The translations under genes and the position numbers were made by a program. Positions 49,854-60,961 of a stretch of 64,000 nt of DNA are shown piece by piece; position 1 is the stretch's first letter; each line of letters opens with the position of its first letter. The notes below the pieces were generated by a model, which was not told the DNA's origin, made no database searches, and worked only from the letters and a program-made list of their open reading frames with translations. Source of the DNA: Paragordius varius (taxonomy: Eukaryota; Nematomorpha); the NCBI GenBank assembly GCA_964247055.1, contig OZ176051.1:1302001-1366000 (forward strand), written 5' to 3'.

Positions 49854-50856
49854 TTATTTACAAGGGCACGGTCTAGACACCAACGGTTTTTGTCTATATC
49901 GAGAACAAACGCTATCATCAATTAAATCTTTTAGCGAGGGGTCTTTAACACAAAAAACTGACCGATACTGTAATGTTGGGCTTAAATAGAAAGAGGATTC
50001 ATTTTTCGAATGGTATGAAGGAAAAGTTGTATTAGCGTCTTTTGTTATTTCGCGGCAGAAACAAGGTTGCCAGTATCCTAACCACCAATAAGGGAGGCAA
50101 GTAAAATTATTGCATTTTCGGGATAAAACAGCTTTAGGTTTTGGTTGAGGACAAAGTTTATCGCTCACTTTGAGTCCAGATATGGAATTGGCACAAAAAT
50201 AAGCCTTATTTTGTGTGCCACCCCATTTGTTGTTATTAGAATGCTCAAAACTACATTTTTTATTGCATGGACTCCAATCAGTTAATGCCCAGATGTATGA
50301 TGCGTTGGTGGGATCATTGGAATTTAAACTTATGTTTGACTTTACAGATTTGTGATAATAGGTGATAGATATATTGATCGAAACATTTAACTGAGTAATA
50401 AGAACATAAACGATCAGATCTTTTTCGAGTGGACCCAGGATAGAAATAAATTCTTGCTGACTTTTTTCAGTGGAAGTATAGTTATAAACTACGGATTTTA
50501 CAGCTGATGAGGTTTTTACCCTATGCACCCCAAACCAGGTGATTGTAAAATTGCCATTAAGCATATATTGGGCATCGTGTGCATAAGCCAGAGCTAGATA
50601 ATTAGCATTCTCACTCATTTCTTGAATGGTTATTTGTGTTGCATCTTTTGGAATGGTTGCTACACTCAAATACGAGCTTGCATTGTTCTTCAAAAAACTA
50701 TCCTCAACTTGACTCGTGTTAAGAAAAACATAATTTTCCACTTTTTTGCAATTTTTATTGCGTCCATCACAGATGAGACAATTATCTTTCTTAGCGCGGC
50801 TCTCGAGTCGTCGATCGCAAGCTATCGGATGACAACGCCCTTCTATACAAACCCCA

Positions 50857-50914
<58 letters not shown>

Positions 50915-53900
50915 AAAACATCATTTAAGATAAAAAGAAATATTAATAAGCTTAAATACTTTCCTAATATCTAGCTTTTGTCAAATACAAACTGGCGGAC
51001 TTCGAAAAAATCGTTTATTTAATCTTTCCCTGTTTACCGATTAAGAAAAATATAGTTTAACCAATATTTGTAATATATTTGCCAAGTAACTTTTACTCAC
51101 TGTATTCGATTTCACTTTTAATTTCTAGTGGTGAGTTTTTAAAACTAGCACCCCCCATATTACGCAATGTCCCATCTCGTAAACTGTGAGCATATGAATC
51201 AATCATTTCTAAGCTAACATTTTTCGTAATATTTGGATGTGAAATTACACTTTGCGATTCATTGAGTTTTTCCTCGTTTAGCACGGATGATTGATATTCC
51301 GATTGAATATTTTTGCAGTTTAAATGACAGGCAGGGGCGCCATACATGATGGTTTGATAGTCAAAAATCCAAGTTGAATTGCATATTCCTTTAACTTTAC
51401 ATCCATACTCCTGGCATTGGTAATTAGGATTGTATTCTGATTAAATATATTGGAATTCATTATGAATTAATTACAGTAAAAATGTAAATTATACGGACAA
51501 AATGTAAAAATATAAAGACAAATTTTTTTTTAAAAAATCAAGATTAAAAAAGTATGGTTGTTTTTTTTTCAAAAAAATATTTGTCTAATTCGTTTCATAT
51601 AATTTTATTTTTTACTGTTGTTGATAAAAATATGCTTTGCCAGAGTTCCTATATAATAACAATTTGAAAATTATAATTATAGGTTTTTATACATTTACAT
51701 ATAAGTCGAATTAAGCACCAAATAAAAATATAGATTATAATATATTTCAATGCCATCAACACAAATTTATCGTTGATCCTAAAAATAATATTATCAATAT
51801 TTGAGAATTCAGGTTATTCTTTCTTGCAGAGTGCTTAGATGCGACTTAATATACGACAAATTCCATATTTAGACTCTAATCTAAACGAAAATTTATTACG
51901 TTTAATATGATAAACTTATTGTGCAAAGCCTTTCCCATACAAACGACATAAAGATATCTGTTTTTTTAAATAATATTTACATAAAAATACTTAACTTTTA
52001 TTAATTATAATGTTTTCATAATATTACCTTCATACTCATTTTCTTTCTTACAATCCCTTAAGTTGCATGTTTTATAGCGGGTTTTTCGACCAACACAAAA
52101 GCTTCCATCGTTTGTCGGACTTTAATAATTTATTAGATATGATAAAATATAACTTCAGATATACCATTTACAGTTCAAATTCACCCTTAAACAATTCAAA
52201 TTCACCCTTGAATTTAACTTCAAATGTACCATTTACAGTTCAAATTCATTGTAAAATTAAAATTAAAAATTACCTATATTTTTTTTGATTTTTAAAAAAT
52301 GAAATTTCGTTTAAAATTAATATAAATACTAAAAAAATAATAAACTATGCCATAAGATATATTTTTTATTGATAATATAATTTCCCGAAAACACGTAATT
52401 CATTTTTAGGGTGAATTCAAATTGTTCGAGGGTGAATTTGTTTTAAATGGTATTTTACTAATTCTGATTATAGAATAAAGAGCATATCAAAAAAATTGAT
52501 TCTTTATTACATATTGGTTATAAGATAATTTTAATCAAAAACTTTTTACATAAAACTAAATACCTTAATTTGGAAATTATTGTAAAATATAAAATACCAT
52601 ATTAATCAAATTTGAACATATAAATGATAAATAAATTATCATTTGATCAAAACAATTTCATTTATCTAAATTTTCCTAAACCAAAAAAAAAATTACATGG
52701 GATTATCACATGCACGAGCTGATTTGGAAAGACCTATACCGCAAGATTTACTACACGGAGTCCAAGGGCCCCAATGTCCCCAATTTCCTATTTGCTGGAA
52801 AGTTTTATCATTAAGGCGTCTGAGATTCAGAGTTACTGAAATACATTCCTTGTTGTAACACCATTTATTAACTCCACAATAGGTTCCATCCTCAACCATT
52901 TTCAATTTACTGATGCATTTACCATTCACTTTACACCAGAGTGTACCACTGCATATATCCTGTTTTCGTTATCAATCAAAAGTGAGAAAATTTTACAAAA
53001 ACGGTAATATTTCATATTATTTTATGTTTTGTAAAATATTACTGATCATTTTTAACTATAAAAATCACACCGTAAAATTTTTTAGAATACTATAATATAT
53101 TTGATATAAAATTTTAGTGTCTTTTGAAATCTAGTCTTGTTAGTTAGTTATGTATGTATTTGTAAATATTTCATTGTGTTAAAATTAAATTTTGTACAAA
53201 TAAAATATATATTATTGAGTATATCTCTAAAATAAGAGTTATCTAAACAACAAAATTTAAATTAACAGAAAATAAATTACCACCTTTTGGGACAAAAAAA
53301 TCAATTATCATAATAATTATGACCTATGAATTAAATTAATTAAAAATGAAATATGTAAGGCTTATATCTGTGGACGAACTTTGAGTCTATATATTTATAA
53401 AAATGGAAAATGCTGGCTTTGTGATCTGTTTCCGGAAAACCGGTGGACCCATTCAAATCCAAATATCGAAATAATTATTAATGAATGCCCCGACAATGGC
53501 TTCGCCTTTTTTGAATTAGGGCCCCAGTTCGGGTCCACCCCGTGTAAAAAACGGGTTTTTTTTGAAAATCTGTCCTTAAAAATCGTGTATTTGAGACAAT
53601 TTTCCGGAAAACTTGTTGGACTATTTGATTTCAAATATAATTTTTTTTACTTATTTTTGATTGCGCCGAACATAGTCGGCTCGTTTTTTTAATTTAGGCC
53701 GTTTTTTTACCCGCTCCCCCCGTAAAATGCCATTTTTTTTCCACAAAAATAATTTTTTGATTTTATTTTTCGACCAAGGTATGAGACCGTTAAAATTCAA
53801 TAACGCCATGTATTCCCTGTGAAAAGGCAAAAAATTTATTTAAGCTTTTTCTTTCATGATAGCCGCTGGGTAGGAAACTACCTGCGAAAAACTGACCCGT

Positions 53901-56332
53901 CAAATCAAAATAGTGTGCTTTGGGGCTAAATTTCAGAAAACCTATGAGGCCATATGAGTTTAATAGTTGCTTAAAGTATTACCCGTAAAAAGTCAAAAAT
54001 TTTATTCGAGCGGATTTTTCGAATTAGCTGTTAAATAGGTCCTTTGATCTCCAAAATAATGCGCTATCATTGAACTATTATTTATTTTTGAAGCCATTTT
54101 TCCATAAACTATTAGGAATAAATCATGATTCCAGGTATAAAGGCAATTACTAACTACATTTTTATAATGGCCTCTTAGTATGGGGCTACCCGCCTACAAC
54201 TGCGCATCATATCGATACAGCATGCCTTTGACAAATTTCAGAATATGAGACCATCTGAATCATTTTGAAACTTCGTGCCGCATAACATTGCTTATAAAAT
54301 CGAAAATCCCCCCCCCCCCACCCAGAAGTCCGAAGGACTTACTCGGGCTGCGTAGCAGCACGAGATTTACACTAGTATTCATATATATATATATAAATAA
54401 AATTTATATATTTAGTAGGAAATATTAATATATACTTCTATACCGGGACAGTAAGTGGTATTTCGCAGCCCCATGTTTAATTGGCATTGGTGATCTAGGT
54501 TGTATTGTGTTCCCAAAAAATCGGTGGCTATTTTGGCTTGCAAAACTGGATCGTACGGTTTAAAGTGTAAAATAGTAAAGTTTCGATAGGTATTTTGAAA
54601 TATTGAAGGTGTATATATGGAGTCTAGGGTTACATTTTTTATGATATGATTTAAAATTTTTTCTTGTTTCTTCACAGTTTTCAAATGTAGAATTAAATGT
54701 TGGGACAAATTTTGTTCATAAGTCTCTGTGTCGATGACTGTCACGTATTGAGTAAATGGTTCAATGTATAATAACATTGACTCCTTTTCTATAATAGTTT
54801 TTAGTGGATGGGATGACAAATTTTCGCTATTTGTCTTTAAACAATCTGCATTTTGTTTTTGAATGAAACCGGTTAACTCTTGATAACTACAGTTGGACCA
54901 TATAAGATCGGCCTCTAAACTTTGGGGTAACTGAGAATCCATAATGGATGGCAGTTTTTTGGATTCATTATTTTCCTTTTGTTGAATTCGATTATTAACA
55001 TTGTGCCTTAAACAAAATTCCATTGTATCATGTTTCATACCTAATCTAACAACCACAATAGATGGGCAATATACAAATTTCAAAAAAAATAAATTTCAGT
55101 TAAGACCGATAAATGCAAAAACTCATATTTTACAAAAACTTTTGTTTTAGATAAATTATTTTTTGTTAGCAAGTATTAAAACCGCATGTAATATCAATTT
55201 CAAAACCATGAAATAAATCCTATGCTTATAAAATGTTTTTTACCATTCCTAAATACATTTATAGCAAAATAACATCTTAAAAAGATAATCTTTTAGTCAT
55301 TTAGACTGGGATACCTGAAGTAAAATACAGCATTTTTACCCTGTATATATAAAGCTTTAAGTATTTTCTTAAGCATTTTAATAATTTTCTTTTGCTTAAA
55401 AATATTCCCCCAAAATATTTTTTTCCTATCTAAAGTTTAAAATCAAGTAAAAAAGAAGGAATAATGTACAAATGTCCGAGTTCATGTGCAATAGTGAATG
55501 CTGTGCTTAGTCCAGTATCTTCTGCAATAACACAACTTCTGCCATTCTGACATATGGAACCGACTTCGGCCATTCCCAAAGTATTACAAGGCGTGTAATT
55601 CTGAGCGCATAAATCTAATCTGGTAAAAATGATTTATTAAACGAACTTATTTTTTAAAATATAATTGTTCAGTTTATTTACCTCATTTCTAAAAGTTTTA
55701 ATTGCAAAAAAAAATACTTTGTTAGCATGATGGCCACATGATAAGATGAAACCAATTGACTTTCATTGAATAATGTGTATTGCCAAGCACAGAAGCTTTT
55801 TAAGTAATCATCAGCATTGATTGTCATATTAACGGATTTAGGCTTAATTATATACAATTATTGATTATAAAAAAAATTATTAAAAAAATTAAAAAATTTA
55901 AAAATTACAATTGTCTTCAAATGTATCATAGAGTTCCATTCTATGGTGAGAGGAAATCCGAAACTCTCACGTTTAAATATGGAGTTAACCTTAATATATA
56001 AATTATGTTCATTTCATAAAAATATTAATGGGAATAAAAAAAGTTAACCAAAACCAGAATGGATTTAGAAAGGTTATTGTTTATAAAATTAAAAAACGAA
56101 AAATTTACCGGAGTATATGTAGATATTGACTTACCGAATGCATCAAAGTATATATGTAAGCTTCAACATCATAGTTTTTGTAATGCAAAACAAAAGATTG
56201 ATCAGTAAAAACTATGGCTTTAATTATCATCACCTCTAACATTGTGGATGTGATGTGGGACGCTGAATCTTCTGTAATAGAATTTGCATAGATTAGATAA
56301 AAACATTGCAAACTCAAAATCAGAAAATGCAT
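49854..56332 (-). CDS. Gene M6, secreted ADAMTS-type metalloprotease, nine exons, open
   Basis: Exons 5' to 3': 56135-56332, 55909-55989, 55718-55842, 55470-55619, 54436-55045, 52697-52959, 52028-52119, 51101-51436, 49854-50857; 2859 bp, 952 aa, same phases as M3. Signal peptide MHFLILSLQCFYLIYAN. Zinc motif reads HELGHLLGMKHD, Met-turn SIMD. TSP1-1 keeps [15 protein letters not shown]. All ADAMTS modules except a prodomain are present. The exon 9 acceptor is preceded by a (TA)n tract rather than a pyrimidine tract, which could weaken splicing. Exon 8 donor is GTGAGT where most copies have GTAAGT. Second of two fully open copies; differs from M3 by scattered substitutions throughout. Confidence 0.9.
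50859..50914. repeat. (TA)n microsatellite at M6 exon 9 acceptor
   Basis: About 27 TA dinucleotides with one interruption. Units 2, 3, 5 and 7 have 3-8 bp of TA here and units 1 and 4 none, so the expansion is specific to unit 6. Confidence 0.9.
51472..51619. mobile_element. TE-2 copy in M6 intron 7, shortened
   Basis: TACAGTAAAAATG start and TTTTTTACTG end, with most of the central part deleted, as in unit 2 (independently or by descent). Confidence 0.65.
52162..52452. mobile_element. TE-1 copy in M6 intron 6
   Basis: Left arm is partly duplicated: a second TACCATTTACAGTTC start occurs about 65 bp inside. Right end eroded (TTTAAATGGTA). Confidence 0.72.
53386..54375. mobile_element. TE-4, non-autonomous Helitron in M6 intron 5
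   Basis: 990 bp, same ends and hairpins as in unit 5 and the same insertion point. Its 3' flank TATTCATATATAT matches the empty site of unit 2 exactly. Confidence 0.84.
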
Positions 56333-56665
56333 TTTTAAATACTTTTAACTTAATGTAAAAGATTTTTTTCTTACAATAGCATAGCACCAAATGTTATTCA
56401 CTAATATGCTGCATTAACTTAATGCTTGCTTTAATAAATGAAACTATTCAATGGCTCATATTTCCATACTTATGCCTATATGAAAAGTACATACTCTATA
56501 TGTATCTACATTCATATACATTGTTGCAAAAGATAATTGTTTATATCAAACACAAACACATTAATTTGAGTGTGGGAAATGGAAGTTAGTATGTTGACTG
56601 TTTTATTCTGAACGCGTTACGTAGTTTGAGTAAATTTACACTTGTTTTGTCGCGTACAATTTGAG
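56333..56665. promoter_or_regulatory. Shared M6/B6 intergenic region, candidate bidirectional promoter
   Basis: 333 bp between divergent starts of open M6 and B6. CGCGTTACGTAGTTTGAG and GTAAATTTAC next to B6; a short deletion removes the GGTGAGAAG seen in the other units. Confidence 0.53.
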
Positions 56666-58261
56666 ATGGAAACAGATAATAATGAAATGGGGAATGAACA
56701 AAAAGGTCCTCCTCCGGTCTTACCTCCCCCATATAAGGAAACCCAAGCTCCAATGTTGGAAAACAATAATGGAGCCATTATATATCCAAATACTACCCAA
56801 TTAATAACGCAAAATCAAACATCGGCTGCTTTTCAGAATGGTTATTTAAAATAAAATAATATTTTTTTGCAGGATACCATCATCATGGCATTCCTCAACC
56901 CGTTTTTTATCCGCCACATCCACCTGTGGTTATTTTTTTTTATTTTTGAATAAAAAATATATAAAATGTCTTTTTTATATGGTAAAAAGATTGTCCACAA
57001 ATGTTATAACGGTAAATCAACTAAACTAATTATTTCAATTTTATTAATTAATGCATTTGCATACATTTTATTATGTTTGTTTTTGATTCTGGTTGGTTTA
57101 AATAATTTATAACATATACATTTTTCTTTGAAGGTTTTTGGCATTTAAGCATGGCTATTCTAGAACATGAAATATATGTTAACTTAGCTAATGTAAAATA
57201 AAATCAATAAAAAAGTGACGCCTTCGTTCACTATGTTTTTTTGTATTCTAAGGACGATATTCAATATTGCGCAATTATTCTTTTAGTATGGGTCAAACAC
57301 CAGATGTAATTATTAAATTAATTATTTATTATTTTTATCAACATTTTTATAAAACATAAATTTTTTTATAAAAACTCAAATATTTAAAATTGATGTTAAA
57401 GTATTTCCAGAATATTTCCTATAAAGAATGATCAGAAAAAAGATATGAAATTACCCTTTTTTACGCCTAGATATCTTTGAAATATGTATATCATTGGTTA
57501 TTATTTTGTAATGTGTGATTATAATTTTGTAAACGCATAATTTGATTTCTAAAGTTTAACTTTATAAACCTACTAATTTGATTAATATTACTGATTTATA
57601 GAATATCGTGGTCGAGATGATGAGTTTAGAGTTTTTTTGAATTTACAAATTTACTAAAATATGATGAACTTTAGTTTGAATCCCAATAACCAATTATGGC
57701 TTGATAATTTAAAGTAACGACAGCTATTATTGACCATTTTGGTATTTAAATCGTCTAGAAAGGGAATTAATTTTCATGTCTCTCTTTAGCATATAAGATT
57801 TTTTATTTTATTAGTTAAATATTTACCTCTCTAAATATCCGATAATAAGAAATAAGTTATTGAATCATTTATTTTGCCTTTACAAAAAATTTTTTTATGG
57901 CTTTTATTAGATTTGCTATTCAATCATCTCGACTAGGTCACAGAAACGCGAGATGTCGCTTATCATTTTCGCTAAAATAAAACGATTTTTATAAAGTTAA
58001 TATTTAAAATATTTTAACCAATATTGGGAGAAAAATGATACAACACTTTTGAAAACTTGATATAAATTAACGTTCGAACTATAAAATCATCTTTAGGAAA
58101 TAAAAAAAATATTAATATCTTGCATTTCAATTTTGCGTGAATAATTGGTTCCAATAGGCAAAATTTTTTTAAATAATATTTTTTATGAGCATTTTTTTAT
58201 TATTTTGTAGCAACACATTTTGATGGTTGACGCGGTTGCTCAAAGGCCTCCAACCACAACA
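56666..58261 (+). CDS. Gene B6, PPPY-containing fragment, three exons
   Basis: Exon 1 56666-56840, exon 2 56873-56928, exon 3 58211-58261. Exon 2 reads YHHHGIPQPVFYPPHPPV. Exon 3 follows TTATTTTGTAG, reads QHILMVDAVAQRPPTTT in phase 0 and is followed by GTAAGA. Together about 95 residues, rich in Pro, Asn and Gln. This is the longest B version; the donor after exon 3 again leads into sequence shared with units 1 and 3, with no further exon seen, so the gene is probably truncated here as well. A PPxY-bearing, proline-rich N-terminus ahead of a short membrane-binding domain is typical of LITAF-like proteins, but that domain (CxxC and HxC pairs) is absent, so the family is only a suggestion. Confidence 0.5.
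56929..58210. other. B6 intron 2, unit-6-specific sequence
   Basis: About 1.28 kb of AT-rich sequence absent from the other units. No inverted ends or long open frame. Probably the original intron, lost in units 1-5 when other sequence replaced the 3' part of B. Confidence 0.5.
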
Positions 58262-58439
58262 GTAAGAAATTTTAGTTACCGGGCTCAATATTTAGAAAAA
58301 TCCATAATATTAAATAAGTTACGTGTCACTGAGTTTGAAAAACTCAATAAATGCATATTGTATTGATTGCTTATCTTTGCGTGCCTTATTATTAATTATG
58401 GATAAAAATGATTAAAATAATTTCCGTAAAATTCGAATC

Positions 58440-58570
58440 GGGTGGCAAAAAAATGTTACACTTATAAGCAAAAGACCTGACTTAAGTGTTTTTTTATCAC
58501 CGATCTAAAGTTGCTCAACTTCCCACGCTTGACTTAGAAGTCAAGTGCCACTTTTTTATCATGCCACCCA
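58440..58570. mobile_element. TE-6 copy after B6
   Basis: CGGGTGGCAAAAAAATG start and CATGCCACCCA end; the central part is shorter than in units 1 and 3. Confidence 0.42.
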
Positions 58571-58735
58571 ATGTATGCACAGTTAAACATTTAGGATGGT
58601 GAAGATAGCGAGGAGCATCTTGACCTGCTAAAATTGCTGGACAAATTTAATAGTGATGAAAAAACAACCACAACAAGTTAGCATACATTTTTTATCCAGA
58701 TAAATTATTTGATAAAATGTTATAAATAAAGGATA

Positions 58736-58897
58736 TGCAAGATAAATTGGTGGAAAAACATTTTAAATTTTGTCAGGAGCAAGAAGATGAAACTGAGCCA
58801 GAAAAGCTAAGAGTTTCCAATGAATCTAAAATTAATAACTTAATGGAGGATTTAGTTAATATTAACAATTCTTTGCATTTATTAAGTGATCAATAAA
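58736..58897 (+). CDS. Small acidic open frame, unknown
   Basis: 53 codons, MQDKLVEKHFKFCQEQEDET start and SLHLLSDQ end, charged and likely helical or coiled-coil. It follows another charged stretch (DGEDSEEHLDLL) by about 60 bp in a different frame, suggesting a broken or spliced small gene. Only in unit 6; the first stretch is partly present in units 1 and 3 (DGEDSEEHLEASFQK). No family recognised; may be chance or a gene fragment carried with the array. Confidence 0.35.
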
Positions 58898-59689
58898 TAT
58901 AATTTACTTTATATACTTTTTTAAATAATTAGCATCAATGTAATAAATTCTAAAATTATTATTGTTATTAGCAAAAACTTATTTGTTAAACTTCTAAAAA
59001 TAGAAAGAATTTAACTTTTGAAATGTTTGCCTCACTATTCTGTTTGTGTGTAAGAGTCCGTCATTGGATTTATGAATCTATAATAATTCAATAAGATACA
59101 TTTGATTGTGCATTCAATAGAATTTCTTTTTGATTACTCAGATCTTGTAAAATATTGTTGGCTATATGACTTGTTTCATGAGAAACTTGTAAAGATTTAT
59201 ACAAAGGCGCATCTGTCCCTACAAGTAACTTATCCAAGTAAAATGAATCGCTGTTTCAATTACATTATGGTTTACAGTTGTATTTTATCACATTATGCGC
59301 AATCGAGCCTTAAGACTTTTATATTTAATATTTAAGATATTCTAAAAAATTATGCATTTTTTGCCTTTAAGACTTATAATTATTTTTTCTTAATTTTATA
59401 AAAATTTTCTTCATCTCAAATCAATTATCAATTAGTGGCTCTGGTTAAACCGCGGTAATAAAAATTTAACAATCCATTTATATTAAATTTTCCGGTTTTT
59501 ATGGTGAAGCAGGCGCTTTTTTAAAATAATATTGTTTTCTGAGAATTTTTTTCCCGATAGAGCTTTGATTAAAACAGACCCATATCTAGACCAATTATAG
59601 TTTTATCCGAATAATTAACATCATATTAAATATTCTTTTCATCTATTAGTTTAATTTTAGATATGTGGCTTTGTCATTTTATTCATGAG

Positions 59690-59831
59690 TCGAAGGCTAT
59701 GAACAAATCACTTAGAAATTTTATCAATAGAACAGGATGGCATAGAGAAATTTTAGATTATGGCAATGATTGTATTAAAATTCAATATCTATAATCAATA
59801 TATTAACATGCGAAAGGTGGTTACAACGAAT
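59690..59831 (+). pseudogene. Decayed exon upstream of A7
   Basis: Homolog of 17818-17960 with in-frame stops after VEGYEQIT, shared with the copy before A4, so these two copies are close relatives. Confidence 0.4.
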
Positions 59832-60072
59832 GTTTTTTAATATTTTTAACATAATCTACACAGATTGATAAACTTTGCTATTGCTAGATTAGTAAGTTTT
59901 TTTACCCATAATTAAGGGATATTTGACCTTCCAGATTTAAAAATTTATCAACGGAATGGCGCATATATAAATGAAATGTAAAACTATAACTAAAACAAAT
60001 CTATATGTTTTTTGGTAAATTGTATAAAAATATTATAAAATCTTTTAGATAAATAAGACAGATATTTATACA

Positions 60073-60294
60073 TACCATTTACAATTCAAATATACCCTTA
60101 AACAATTCAAATTCACCCTCAAATAAATTATATGTTTTTTAATATAAAAATTTACCTTATAATTATATTAAAAAATAAACTATGCCACAAAGATATATTT
60201 CATATTAGTTTGACAACACATTTATTTTTAAGATAAATTCGAATTGGAGGGTAAATTTAAATTGTTTAAAGGTGAATTTAAATTGTAAATGGTA
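60073..60294. mobile_element. TE-1 copy upstream of A7
   Basis: TACCATTTACAATTC left end, TTGTAAATGGTA right end, shortened centre. Ends 62 bp before A7. Confidence 0.77.
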
Positions 60295-60356
60295 TAATTT
60301 TAAAAATTTACTGTTAATATATAATTTTATAAGAACGTATTTACTATTTTAGAATT

Positions 60357-60911
60357 ATGAGTTTTAACAATTTAACATTGGTCGCGTTAACTTCAATACC
60401 GTATTGGTATGGGGTAGGGGAGGTGAAATATTGTTTTTATGAAAAAAGACATTACAAATATTCACTTCAACAATATTATTCATGGCGCCCAGATACTTTG
60501 GAATGGGAAAGAATTGTTTTAACCGAAGATCAGCTGACGAAAAAAATTGAACCCTTTTATAGTCATTATATATTACATATAAAATATCCAGAAATTAGAG
60601 AAATCATATACAGTAATAGTTATAAGGAACAAGATTATTCAAATGTTAATGGTAATGATAGGAATAAAGTTGCAAACATCATTAAAGAATATGTTGAAAA
60701 ATACAAAGCCATGCAGAATAATCAATTGAAAACTGCTATAAATTCATTGCCAATCAAATTATTTGAACAGTCTACGGATGTAACCAGAGATCTTACAAAT
60801 GTAGATCTTATCGATGATTCGACTGAAATTTTTTCCAGAAAATTTAACAGTTGGTGGCTTTTTACAGAATGTTATTTCAATAATCCGTTGTATACCATGA
60901 ATATGCATTAA
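60357..60911 (+). CDS. Gene A7, unknown 184-aa protein
   Basis: Full-length open copy. Own changes: NVNGNDRN, NNQLKTAI, TRDLTNV, EIFSRKF. The aromatic N-terminal block and the SWWLFTECYF segment are unchanged. AATAAA after the stop; M7 stop 50 bp away on the other strand. Function unknown. Confidence 0.72.
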   Translation: MSFNNLTLVALTSIPYWYGVGEVKYCFYEKRHYKYSLQQYYSWRPDTLEWERIVLTEDQLTKKIEPFYSHYILHIKYPEIREIIYSNSYKEQDYSNVNGNDRNKVANIIKEYVEKYKAMQNNQLKTAINSLPIKLFEQSTDVTRDLTNVDLIDDSTEIFSRKFNSWWLFTECYFNNPLYTMNMH

Positions 60912-60961
60912 AAAATATTTTTAGGATTTTTCAATAAAACAATTACTAAACACAACATTTA

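Larger units (their letters stand above)
58262..60072. other. B6-A7 intergenic region
   Basis: Contains a short block shared with units 1 and 3, TE-6 (58440-58570), two small open stretches (58595-58680, DGEDSEEHLDLLKLLDKFNS; and 58736-58897), about 500 bp unique to this unit (58.9-59.43 kb), the palindromic block (59434-59506) and a decayed exon (59690-59831). Compared with other units about 400 bp are deleted just before TE-1. Confidence 0.6.
49195..60294. repeat. Tandem unit 6
   Basis: Longest unit. Contains A6 (broken), M6 (open) and B6, which retains three exons and about 1.3 kb of sequence (56.93-58.26 kb) not seen in other units. Confidence 0.93.

Noticed and set aside
53381-53692. 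Frame of about 100 codons inside the intron-5 Helitron
   Set aside because: Not open in the unit 1 and unit 5 copies over the same span, no recognisable domain, and the element is clearly non-autonomous.
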